Shown piece by piece: positions 1 through 5,811 of a stretch of 5,811 bases of DNA (positions are counted from its first letter, which is position 1; each line of letters begins with the position of its first letter). The position numbers and the translations under genes are program-made. Under the pieces are notes generated by a model that saw only the letters and a list, made by a program, of their open reading frames with translations, was not told the origin of the DNA and searched no databases. Source of the stretch: an uncultured Dysgonomonas sp. (GTDB lineage: Bacteria > Bacteroidota > Bacteroidia > Bacteroidales > Dysgonomonadaceae); the NCBI GenBank assembly GCA_937995835.1, contig CALKIV010000046.1:1-5811 (forward strand), read 5' to 3'.

Positions 1-280
1 ATTATTTTTTTTAAAACCATGCAAAAGTAACCATTCTTTTTCACTTTGGGCAGTATAAAAGGGATAAGCTGTCTGCAAGATCGGGAGCAACCTTACTAAA
101 AAAACATGTTTTCTAAAAGACACAAACACTTATATAAAGTCAATACTCAAATGGAGAGGATCCGGAATCGACTTTAATTGGGAGTTATTCATCAAAAGAT
201 TGTATCGAATAAATCATTCTACACAACTTCATACAGCAATACGCTTTTTGTAAAAGACGAAAAAACAGGCAACAACAATC
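1..280. other. Non-coding stretch downstream of the CarboxypepD_reg-domain gene
   Basis: I found no convincing gene, RNA gene or terminator in this AT-rich stretch. On the minus strand it carries the 3' flank of the neighbouring gene (stop TAG at 283-281), then a possible promoter near the left edge (22-29) that would serve a gene outside the window. A 12-bp perfect palindrome, AAAACATGTTTT, sits at 101-112. It has no loop and could be chance in such AT-rich sequence. No G+C-rich hairpin with a following T-run is visible for the gene ending at 281. Confidence 0.5.
22..29 (-). promoter_or_regulatory. Possible Bacteroidota -7 element pointing off the left edge
   Basis: On the minus strand this reads TACTTTTG, an exact match to the Bacteroidota -7 consensus TAnnTTTG, and is followed by C, as is common. 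No TTTG or TTG -33 box is visible about 19-21 bp upstream, so the call rests on the -7 box alone. Transcription would start near position 15 and leave the window leftwards. Confidence 0.3.
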
Positions 281-1111
281 CTACTCTTCAACCTTTGCCG
301 TTACATTAAAACCTAGCTTCACAGGTGTTTTGACCCAATCTCCTTGACTCGTTTTTCTGTAATAACATGTACTTCCCTTGAAGAGCCCACTAGAAAAGAA
401 AAGATGCCCTTCTCCCATATCAGCAATATGCTCTAGTGTGATGAGCGTGTTTCCTTCTACCACCAAATCGTAGGGCGAAAGATCAACGCTCAATACCCTC
501 TGACTCTGATCCATCTTTTGTTTTACATATATAGGGCAATCTAAGATATTTTCGAAAGATTCTTTCTCCACTTCTTTATACACATTTACCCTATACAACA
601 CACTGTCGTAGGAGCAGGTGGCTATACTACATGAAAATTTTTCTAAAATGGCTCTCTTCTTTATTTTTAATAGAACGCCACATTCAAATCCTTTATTATT
701 TTCTCTGAACCCGCCTTTTATTATCTTGCCGTTATACTTATTTCCAAGTACTTTTTCTTTAAAAATGACCGGCTTTACAACAACCTCACTCAAAAGAGTG
801 GACTTTGGTTCTAAATAAATTATCTCTTGCTTATTTTTATTCAGTGTAGCTATCCGCCTCGACTGAGCTTCGTAACCAATATATGAAAACAAGAGAGAGT
901 CTTGGCTAAATTGACCATCTATCTCAAAGGAAAAGCTACCATCATCGTTAGATACAGTACCAACATCTTTGCCCACAATGCCAATACTTACATATTTGAG
1001 AGGCTCACTAGTTTCTTTATCCATCACAATGCCTGAATAAATTTGTCCTAGTACAGTTGTGCTAATTGTAAATAGTAAAATACAAAAAAGAAGTTTTTTC
1101 ATTTTATTCAT
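281..1111 (-). CDS. Secreted CarboxypepD_reg-like domain protein, function unknown
   Basis: This 276-aa protein has a signal peptide (residues 1 to about 22: Lys at 3, 5 and 6, a hydrophobic core, and a 'VLG|Q' cleavage site). A CarboxypepD_reg-like beta-sandwich follows at about 24-110. It shows the family pattern: 'SGIVMDKETSEPLKYVSI', a G-T-x-S-x-D-x-G-S-F-x-F turn near 51-62, 'SYIGYE' at 76-81 and 'LSEVVV' at 107-112. In TonB receptors this domain usually precedes the plug, but here it is followed by a beta-rich C-terminal region (about 115-276) with no plug or barrel. That region holds Cys144, 161, 166, 192 and 249, unusual for a small exported protein. I know of no assigned function. 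An alternative start is Met4 (1102); both give a workable signal peptide. The start codon lies just 30 nt beyond the T-run of a terminator, so its promoter is unclear. It may be independent of the operon upstream. Confidence 0.85.
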   Translation of the reverse strand: MNKMKKLLFCILLFTISTTVLGQIYSGIVMDKETSEPLKYVSIGIVGKDVGTVSNDDGSFSFEIDGQFSQDSLLFSYIGYEAQSRRIATLNKNKQEIIYLEPKSTLLSEVVVKPVIFKEKVLGNKYNGKIIKGGFRENNKGFECGVLLKIKKRAILEKFSCSIATCSYDSVLYRVNVYKEVEKESFENILDCPIYVKQKMDQSQRVLSVDLSPYDLVVEGNTLITLEHIADMGEGHLFFSSGLFKGSTCYYRKTSQGDWVKTPVKLGFNVTAKVEE

Positions 1112-1139
1112 TTAGACTGACCAATAAAGTTTAAAACTA

Positions 1140-1176
1140 ACAAAAAAAGCGACTACTAAATCTAGTAATCGCTTTT
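1140..1176. repeat. Left copy of a 37-bp perfect direct repeat (terminator hairpin)
   Basis: Bases 1140-1176 are identical and in the same orientation to 5754-5790, an offset of 4614 bp. The repeat covers A, C, seven A, the whole 24-nt hairpin and four T. Identity stops on both sides: the right copy continues into CTCT and the tRNA 3' end, while this copy continues TTTAGGAC with no recognisable tRNA remnant. The repeats enclose the three-gene receptor block and leave the 276-aa gene outside. Confidence 0.9.
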
Positions 1177-1179
1177 TTT
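1142..1179 (-). terminator. Rho-independent terminator after the 444-aa lipoprotein gene
   Basis: Read on the minus strand, a 10-bp stem (arms GCGATTACTA and TAGTAGTCGC, 1149-1172) closes a 4-nt GATT loop and is followed by seven T (1148-1142). The stem has a single U-G wobble in this direction. In the plus direction the same position is a C-A mismatch, so the hairpin is better formed in minus-strand RNA. It starts 39 nt past the lipoprotein stop codon. Seven T (1173-1179) also follow on the plus side, so some bidirectional activity is possible. The hairpin is identical to the one after the tRNA at the right edge. Confidence 0.85.
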
Positions 1180-1211
1180 AGGACAAGACAATTAAGCAAG
1201 TCCTGAATATA

Positions 1212-2546
1212 TCATCTGAACTTAAGGGTAAAGTCTTCCCACATTTGGACTAATTTCTCAAATCCATCTCCGAAGAATACAGTTGCTTCTACTGGAGTTT
1301 TATCATTGAAGTTTAGTATATATATGTGTTTACTAGCCCCCCAATCAGTTAAGATGGTTTCTAAACTTAATTTTGCTATCTTGTAATCTTCTTTTTTATC
1401 CACAAGAGCAATATTTGTGTATTGATTAAATGCAGTTACAAAAACTTCATTGTATTTCTTTTCTGGTCCATACCAGTCGATTTTATCATATTCCGTATCA
1501 TATTCCTTCCATGCTTGGTTTTCAGCCTCAATCCTATCATTCCAGTCATACTCCCCATTTCTATATTTCTCATATGCATCATCTAAAGCTTTTTGGTATT
1601 TTAAATATGCTTTATTCCAAATTGCTTCATTCTCTTCTTTTGCTTTTTTAAGATCCTCCTCTGCTTTATCAATGATAGGAAGCATAGATTTCCCATCAAT
1701 AAATCCCGCCAAAACAAGTTCTTTACCAATAGCTAAAGTTAAATTTATATCTTTTACGTTGCTAGCAAAGTCGTCGCTTTGTAGCATTTCTACAGTTATG
1801 TTAGCATCAAGATCAGTATACATATCAAGAATGATGTCATTTCCTTTCGAGAACTGACCTTTTGCTTTATTACTACTGTTCTTCTTGTCAATGTTAGCGG
1901 TTAGCTTATATCCTCCTAGGTTTGCTATTCCATCAGCTGTCTCTACAAGAGTAGTTTCATTAATACCTTTAGTTGTGATTGTTACATCTCCTTCTTTTGC
2001 ATCAAAAACAAAAAGATCAGCTACAACTTTAGAAGGAACTTGACGTCCATTTATTAGCACGATAGATCCACTGGCTTTGACTTCTATTTTTCCAGTATTT
2101 GTCGTTGCTTTTTTGTTCGCAGGAAAAACAGCAACAAGTTTGTCTCCTACGTTATCACCTGTTTTTTCCCACTCTTCTCTATCAAAATTCCATTTGTACA
2201 TGCCATAATATTGGCTTAGTTTTATTATGGTTTCTGTATAGTCTAGCTTTGTTTTGACTTCATCATTGAGCAAGGATAAAAGATCATCACTAAGTGTACT
2301 AAAAGATGCTATTAGATTTACTGATGCCTCATTCGGCACATCTTGTATTTGTCTAATAATTACTTCTCCTTCACTAGATAGTTTTTTCTTTTGTGCTGAT
2401 GGAGTCAGTTTGGAATAAGGCAGATTTAAATAATCTGTATTTCCATTGCCATTACCTCCTGAATCATTATCATCAGACGAAGAACAAGAAACCATTAGTA
2501 AAGAGACTAGTGAGATAGCCATAAGGGTAAAAAAATTCCTTTTCAT
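1212..2546 (-). CDS. Probable surface-exposed lipoprotein of unknown function
   Basis: This 444-aa protein has a lipoprotein signal peptide with lipobox 'LMVSC', giving lipidated Cys21. The mature N-terminus (SSSDDNDSGGNGNGN) is an acidic, flexible tether. It resembles the Bacteroidota lipoprotein export signal, so display on the outside of the outer membrane is likely. Residues 40-280 look mainly beta-rich, with a 'YGMYKWN..REEW' stretch near 114-127 and 'FPANKK' at 141-146. The layout recalls uncharacterised Bacteroidota lipoproteins, but I cannot name a family. Residues about 291-372 are different: strongly charged, helical or coiled-coil, and holding 13 Trp/Tyr. The C-terminus (about 385-444) returns to mixed structure. 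The gene follows the DUF4249 gene by 106 bp on the same strand with no clear terminator between, and ends at a strong one, so co-transcription is plausible. A role as an extra ligand-binding partner of the receptor is inference from position only. Confidence 0.85.
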   Translation of the reverse strand: MKRNFFTLMAISLVSLLMVSCSSSDDNDSGGNGNGNTDYLNLPYSKLTPSAQKKKLSSEGEVIIRQIQDVPNEASVNLIASFSTLSDDLLSLLNDEVKTKLDYTETIIKLSQYYGMYKWNFDREEWEKTGDNVGDKLVAVFPANKKATTNTGKIEVKASGSIVLINGRQVPSKVVADLFVFDAKEGDVTITTKGINETTLVETADGIANLGGYKLTANIDKKNSSNKAKGQFSKGNDIILDMYTDLDANITVEMLQSDDFASNVKDINLTLAIGKELVLAGFIDGKSMLPIIDKAEEDLKKAKEENEAIWNKAYLKYQKALDDAYEKYRNGEYDWNDRIEAENQAWKEYDTEYDKIDWYGPEKKYNEVFVTAFNQYTNIALVDKKEDYKIAKLSLETILTDWGASKHIYILNFNDKTPVEATVFFGDGFEKLVQMWEDFTLKFR

Positions 2547-2562
2547 AAGTTTGTATTTGATT

Positions 2563-2592
2563 AAAATGTATAATAGTTTTTAGATTTACAAC
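2563..2592 (-). promoter_or_regulatory. Weak candidate promoter for the 444-aa lipoprotein gene
   Basis: On the minus strand TACATTTT (2570-2563) matches the Bacteroidota -7 consensus TAnnTTTG except for the last base. GTTG (2592-2589) lies 18 bp upstream, in the place of the -33 box. The implied leader would be only about 10 nt before the ATG at 2546, which is short. If real, it would let the lipoprotein be expressed apart from the receptor pair. Chance is a serious alternative in AT-rich DNA. Confidence 0.25.
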
Positions 2593-2652
2593 CTATTGAT
2601 GTGTAACCAAAGGTAATCATAATTGTAAGAGAGGCAAGTGGTATTATTATAC

Positions 2653-3510
2653 TTATTGATAATCTTTGCCCGAAATAGTTTTGACACTACTCCCATACCC
2701 GGCCCAAATTCCAATGCCACCTTTCACGTTAGATTTTAGTCGTTGGGTGGATGGAAATATCGGATTTTGCGAGTTGATTATTTCATTTTGGTAGCTTGTC
2801 CAAAAATCATAACTTGCCTGTAATTGTGTTGACAGTTTTACTTTAATATCCACACTATCGGGGAAATAACTTGTGTATGATGTCTCCGGAAAGATTATTG
2901 GTCCTTTGTTTATTTGCATCTTAATCTGTGTTTCTTTAGGATATAGGGTTTTGTCTACATTACCATACAAACAGGGAATATATATATCCTCTGACTCTTC
3001 CTTTGTTGCGATCCGATAGTGATGATTACTGACATTCTTGAAAGAGATATGTACATAACCTATTCTATCGCTTGGAGTCTTCTTACTAAACCATAAGCTA
3101 TCAATGATTACAGGTTCGGGGATGTAAGTTTCTGCTGATATTATCTTGTCATCATATTCTATGGTAAGGGTATATGTCTTTCCGATCTCCCCTTTCATCC
3201 TTTGTGTCACATACTCGTATGGGGGAATCTTCTTTTTGTTCACTTTCAATAGCAAGATTTCAGATTTATCTCCATCAGATATTGTAATCTTTGCATTACG
3301 TATTGCATGATCTAGCAAGCTAGTGGTATCCATCAGCTCCGTAAAGGAGACAGAGGTGGACAATAGAACTGAAGCGTATTGTCCGTTTTCTATTTGTCCT
3401 TCTACTACCACTTGAGGCTTATAAGGGACAAACTCAACCTCTCTATTGCAGTTCACCAAGAGAAGAGCCATAAGGATAAGTGCCAAGAGTAAATAAGCTA
3501 TTCTATTCAT
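2653..3510 (-). CDS. DUF4249 family outer-membrane lipoprotein, receptor partner
   Basis: This 285-aa protein starts with a lipoprotein signal peptide; the lipobox 'LLVNC' gives lipidated Cys21. The rest fits DUF4249: an N-terminal strand 'VVVEGQIENG' (34-43), 'NAKITISDG' (72-80), 'GKTYTLTIEYDD' (110-121), 'ETYIPEPVIIDSLWF' (127-141), and the closing signature 'FWTSYQNEII...NPIFPS...NVKGGIGIWAGYG' (236-273). DUF4249 genes commonly sit directly after a TonB-dependent receptor gene in Bacteroidota and probably encode its lipoprotein partner, loosely comparable to SusD for SusC but unrelated in sequence. The ligand is unknown. The ATG lies 2 nt after the receptor's TAA, so the two genes are almost certainly co-transcribed and translationally coupled. 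Any ribosome-binding site lies within the receptor's last codons. Length is complete, at the short end of what I expect for the family. No frameshift is seen. Confidence 0.88.
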   Translation of the reverse strand: MNRIAYLLLALILMALLLVNCNREVEFVPYKPQVVVEGQIENGQYASVLLSTSVSFTELMDTTSLLDHAIRNAKITISDGDKSEILLLKVNKKKIPPYEYVTQRMKGEIGKTYTLTIEYDDKIISAETYIPEPVIIDSLWFSKKTPSDRIGYVHISFKNVSNHHYRIATKEESEDIYIPCLYGNVDKTLYPKETQIKMQINKGPIIFPETSYTSYFPDSVDIKVKLSTQLQASYDFWTSYQNEIINSQNPIFPSTQRLKSNVKGGIGIWAGYGSSVKTISGKDYQ

Positions 3511-3512
3511 TC

Positions 3513-5603
3513 TTAAAATTTAAAATTCCAACTAATTGAAGGGATGATTGTGTATAATTTCTTTCTTTTCATCTCCAACTTTATATTATCATTGGAATCT
3601 TGTTTTATTACCATAAATATATAAATTGGATTCTCGACCATCAACATATTGTAAAGCGAAAAGTTGAGTCCATTATTTTCTTTGAACCAATAATTAACAC
3701 CAATATCTACTCTGCTATAATCGGGCATTCGTGCATTGTTGTATTCCGTATATTCTTTTATTGGGAGGTTATTAATAAAATACCAAGAAGTGGGTTGGGT
3801 ATACGTATTTCCTGTAGCATAAATGCAAGTCAAAGAAAGATCCCATTTAGAATTGAATTTGTAGTTTGATGTAAGTGATAAGTCATGAGTTCTGTCGAAT
3901 CTTGCTGGAAACCATTTTGCTTCATTGATCTCATCAAATTTTCTTTCAGACTTGCTTAAGGCATAACTAAGCCAACCGGTCAACTTTCCATAATTTTTTT
4001 TCAACATAAGCTCCAAACCATAAGCTCTCCCCCTGCCATAAGACACGTTATTGATAAAGGAAGAGTTGTCGTTTGCTATAAAATTGTAATCAAACTGAGT
4101 GACATTATGCATACTTCTGTAATAAATATCAGCAGATAGTTCTATCTGATTGTTCATAAATAGATAGTACCAACCAAGTGAAAACTCATCACCTCTTTGG
4201 GGTTTTATTTGATCTGCTGCAATAATCCAAAAATCAGTCGGCAAACCTACGCTCGAAGGAGTGAGCTTATTGACATATTGATTGTTATGACTATAGTTAG
4301 TCCTCAGGTACAGATTATTCTTGAGGCGATACTGGCCAGATAGACGAATATCTGGACTATGAAAATTTGTAAATGATCTTTGGCTTTCTGCCTTAGACAT
4401 AAAAACATTATATCTGAAAACAGATTTAAGATTGAGCCAATCAAGTGGACTCCAGCTTGTGGTAATAAAAGAAGAAAGATCATGCGCTTTTATCTTGTCT
4501 TCAAGCACTGAATTTGTGGTCACTCCTGAATTGATCAATTTCAAGTCATGGGGCATCGTAGAATGTTGAGTATAGTTAAGTCCAATATCGAAAGCCAGTT
4601 TAGAGACAGAAAAAGAAAATCTATTTTTGTATGTTATATCTTCTATTTTAGAATTTAGCTTCACAACCATCTGCTCCTGTCCTGTATTTAGATGATTCGA
4701 AAAACGAGAAAAAGAGATTGCTTGTTCAAGTGATAGATTATCTGACAAGTGCAGTTTAACTGTTGCTGAAGATAGAATATTCTGCCATTTTAGCGAGCCA
4801 TCTAACAGTACCTCCTTATCATCTATTTTTAATTTATCTCCTCCCACCATCAGATCTATAGCCAATGAATGTTTCCTGTTTATTTTCCCTAAGATGGTCA
4901 GGTTAGTATCCCAAAAGTCATAATCAATATCTGAATCCTCTTTAGAACTTTTAGATAAACTATTTTTTATTAAAGGCTGTACTATTAATCCTAAATATGT
5001 TTTTCTGCCTGATAGATATGCCCCCCATTCGGCCGAAAGGGGAACTGCTAGTGTTAGCTGAGAAGCTAATAATCCTATATTTCCTTTTGCCCAAAAGGAG
5101 GTTGGAACTTCTTCTTTGCTTTTTACATCTATCACAGAACTAATGAAATTGCCATATTCACTGTCTGCACCATTTTTGCTCATTTTGACCCACGAAAGGT
5201 GATCTGCATTGAAAAGAGGAAATATGCCAAGCATATGTCCCGGTGTATAAGATGCAATTCCATTGTATATTATCAGATTCTGTCCTGCATCTCCACCTCT
5301 GACATACATATTTGAGCTACCATCACCTGATGTTCTCACACTAGGCGTTAATTCCATAAGTTTAAGCACATCAACTGTTCCTGATATGGCAGGAATAGAT
5401 TGCAACTGACTTGTATGCAGCTTTAAATTTCCTGATAGCATTCCTGAAATTTTAGCTCTGTTTTTAGCTGAAATCGAAACTTCATCTAAAACAATTGTAT
5501 CTGCAAAGTTATGTGTTATGCTGTCTTTCTGGTGTACTTGTTGTCCTAAGAGTGATATTGTAGGAAAAAAACACAATGAAAAGACAAGAAGACGAATCAA
5601 CAT
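3513..5603 (-). CDS. TonB-dependent outer-membrane receptor (DUF4249-associated type)
   Basis: This 696-aa protein is an energised importer of a specific ligand across the outer membrane, powered by TonB-ExbBD. It has a signal peptide (1 to about 20, 'SLLG|QQ') and a TonB-box-like stretch 'DTIVLDEVSISA' at 35-46. The plug spans about 40-163, with 'MYVRGGDAGQNLIIYNGI' (99-116) and 'SEYGNFISSVIDVKS' (148-162). A beta-barrel of about 525 residues follows, ending 'IPSISWNFKF' with the terminal Phe typical of barrel proteins. Many related receptors carry a CarboxypepD_reg-like domain before the plug; this one has no room for it. The plug motif also reads YGNFISSV where I would expect something like YGGRLSSV. 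The start ATG at 5603 gives a full signal peptide and is directly preceded by AAGG. It is the first gene after the tRNA terminator and leads into the DUF4249 gene. The substrate cannot be deduced from the sequence. Confidence 0.93.
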   Translation of the reverse strand: MLIRLLVFSLCFFPTISLLGQQVHQKDSITHNFADTIVLDEVSISAKNRAKISGMLSGNLKLHTSQLQSIPAISGTVDVLKLMELTPSVRTSGDGSSNMYVRGGDAGQNLIIYNGIASYTPGHMLGIFPLFNADHLSWVKMSKNGADSEYGNFISSVIDVKSKEEVPTSFWAKGNIGLLASQLTLAVPLSAEWGAYLSGRKTYLGLIVQPLIKNSLSKSSKEDSDIDYDFWDTNLTILGKINRKHSLAIDLMVGGDKLKIDDKEVLLDGSLKWQNILSSATVKLHLSDNLSLEQAISFSRFSNHLNTGQEQMVVKLNSKIEDITYKNRFSFSVSKLAFDIGLNYTQHSTMPHDLKLINSGVTTNSVLEDKIKAHDLSSFITTSWSPLDWLNLKSVFRYNVFMSKAESQRSFTNFHSPDIRLSGQYRLKNNLYLRTNYSHNNQYVNKLTPSSVGLPTDFWIIAADQIKPQRGDEFSLGWYYLFMNNQIELSADIYYRSMHNVTQFDYNFIANDNSSFINNVSYGRGRAYGLELMLKKNYGKLTGWLSYALSKSERKFDEINEAKWFPARFDRTHDLSLTSNYKFNSKWDLSLTCIYATGNTYTQPTSWYFINNLPIKEYTEYNNARMPDYSRVDIGVNYWFKENNGLNFSLYNMLMVENPIYIFMVIKQDSNDNIKLEMKRKKLYTIIPSISWNFKF

Positions 5604-5652
5604 CCTTGATGAAAAAATAATTAGTATCCAATCTTATATCTCTGTAAACTTA

Positions 5653-5660
5653 CAAAAATA
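5653..5660 (-). promoter_or_regulatory. Probable -7 promoter element of the receptor operon
   Basis: On the minus strand this reads TATTTTTG, an exact match to the Bacteroidota TAnnTTTG -7 box. Transcription would start near 5646, giving a leader of about 40 nt before the receptor ATG at 5603. At the -33 distance the sequence is CAAAGT rather than TTTG. That weak -33 box could mean the promoter needs an activator. It lies well downstream of the tRNA terminator, as expected for an independent operon. Confidence 0.5.
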
Positions 5661-5677
5661 TATTGGATGCTAGGGCA

Positions 5678-5714
5678 TACTTTGATGATTATTAAAAGAC
5701 CTAGATTCAAAGTA
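5678..5714. promoter_or_regulatory. Inverted repeat upstream of the receptor promoter
   Basis: TACTTTGA (5678-5685) and TCAAAGTA (5707-5714) are perfect 8-bp inverted arms separated by 21 bp. The arm nearer the gene falls in the -33 region of the candidate promoter, where a regulator could act. It could equally be a chance match in AT-rich sequence. The regulator, if any, is unknown. Confidence 0.3.
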
Positions 5715-5729
5715 CCAGTGCATAGTTTT

Positions 5730-5744
5730 GGTTTACATCAAACC
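5730..5744. promoter_or_regulatory. Short dyad between tRNA terminator and receptor promoter
   Basis: GGTTT and AAACC are inverted 5-bp arms separated by 5 bp (ACATC). The site lies about 70 bp upstream of the -7 box of the receptor operon. The shape is that of a small operator, but arms this short occur often by chance, and I do not recognise the motif. Confidence 0.2.
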
Positions 5745-5753
5745 CTCCCAAAC

Positions 5754-5790
5754 ACAAAAAAAGCGACTACTAAATCTAGTAATCGCTTTT
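5754..5790. repeat. Right copy of the 37-bp perfect direct repeat
   Basis: This is identical in sequence and orientation to 1140-1176. It begins just past the tRNA 3' end (CCA encoded at 5797-5795) and so covers the tRNA's terminator but none of the tRNA itself. Since a tRNA terminator is a natural home for this hairpin, this copy is the more likely original and the left copy the derived one (inference). Confidence 0.9.
5756..5790 (-). terminator. Rho-independent terminator of the tRNA gene
   Basis: On the minus strand, 8 nt after the tRNA CCA, a 10-bp stem with a GATT loop (5786-5763; arms GCGATTACTA and TAGTAGTCGC) is followed by seven T (5762-5756). It should stop tRNA transcription before the receptor operon. 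The single wobble pair favours the minus-strand RNA. It is the same hairpin as at 1149-1172. Confidence 0.88.
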
Positions 5791-5794
5791 CTCT

Positions 5795-5811
5795 TGGAGC
5801 GGAAGAAGGGG
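5795..5811 (-). tRNA. 3' end of a tRNA gene, probably tRNA-Gly (partial, cut by window edge)
   Basis: On the minus strand the window opens with C, CCCTT (3' side of the T-stem), CTTCCGC (3' side of the acceptor stem), T and an encoded CCA at 5797-5795. The lengths fit a tRNA exactly: position 60, five T-stem bases, seven acceptor bases, discriminator and CCA. The discriminator U73 is found mainly in tRNA-Gly and tRNA-Cys. The implied 5' acceptor strand GCGGAAG begins GCGG, as in bacterial tRNA-Gly, so Gly is favoured. The anticodon is outside the window. A terminator follows 8 nt later, which supports a real 3' end. Confidence 0.75.

Noticed and set aside
242..259. Hairpin-like stretch after the 276-aa gene
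   Set aside because: The stem is mostly A-T with a mismatch, and on the minus strand the T-run comes before it rather than after, so it does not fit a terminator for that gene.
618..818. Forward-strand open frame of 66 codons inside the 276-aa gene
   Set aside because: It lies wholly inside a well-supported minus-strand gene and its product looks like low-complexity antisense sequence with no domain or signal.
1180..1200. Possible tRNA remnant next to the left repeat copy
   Set aside because: I compared it with the tRNA 3' end beside the right copy; only scattered bases match, no better than chance.
1180..1204. AGGAC/GTCCT inverted repeat just before the left terminator
   Set aside because: Only five pairs around a 15-nt loop; too weak to call a structure beside the much stronger hairpin.
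1430..1857. Two overlapping forward-strand open frames inside the 444-aa lipoprotein gene
   Set aside because: They mirror the Lys/Glu/Tyr-rich coding of the opposite strand, giving Ser/Phe/Tyr-rich translations of no recognisable family.
3600..3869. Forward-strand open frame of 89 codons inside the receptor gene
   Set aside because: It is antisense to the conserved barrel end of the receptor and shows no family features.
5604..5652. Riboswitch in the receptor leader
   Set aside because: The leader from the likely start site is only about 40 nt, with no conserved aptamer motif visible.
1..5811. Insertion sequence, integrase or CRISPR array
   Set aside because: No transposase or recombinase gene, no terminal inverted repeats and no regularly spaced repeats are present; the only long repeat is the two-copy hairpin.

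Overview
The window looks like Bacteroidota DNA, probably Bacteroidales. It is AT-rich and all genes lie on the minus strand. Signals ending in '..G|Q' or a lipobox followed by Ser/Asp residues, a stand-alone CarboxypepD_reg-like domain, a TonB-dependent receptor coupled to a DUF4249 lipoprotein, and TAnnTTTG-type -7 promoter elements all fit that phylum. I cannot name the species.

Reading in the direction of transcription (right to left): the right edge holds the last 17 nt of a tRNA gene (probably tRNA-Gly), followed at once by a strong hairpin terminator. About 150 bp further on starts a three-gene block. It encodes a 696-aa TonB-dependent outer-membrane receptor, a 285-aa DUF4249 lipoprotein whose start codon lies 2 nt after the receptor's stop codon, and, after a 106-bp gap, a 444-aa lipoprotein of no family I can name. 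The block ends at a second hairpin terminator. Next comes a 276-aa secreted protein with an N-terminal CarboxypepD_reg-like domain, whose start codon is only 30 nt past that terminator's T-run. The last 280 bases hold no gene; a possible promoter there points off the left edge.

The receptor and DUF4249 protein form a recognisable outer-membrane uptake pair. The lipoprotein's acidic post-cysteine segment suggests it is displayed on the cell surface, so the block may be a receptor with two surface lipoproteins importing an unknown ligand. There is no SusD, PepSY protein, sigma/anti-sigma pair or enzyme in view to identify the substrate.

The most unusual feature is that the two terminators are the same: a 37-bp perfect direct repeat (1140-1176 and 5754-5790) brackets exactly these three genes, and one copy abuts the tRNA 3' end. 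This could be the footprint of integration or recombination at a tRNA terminator, or simply a terminator sequence reused in this genome. No integrase or transposase lies in the window.
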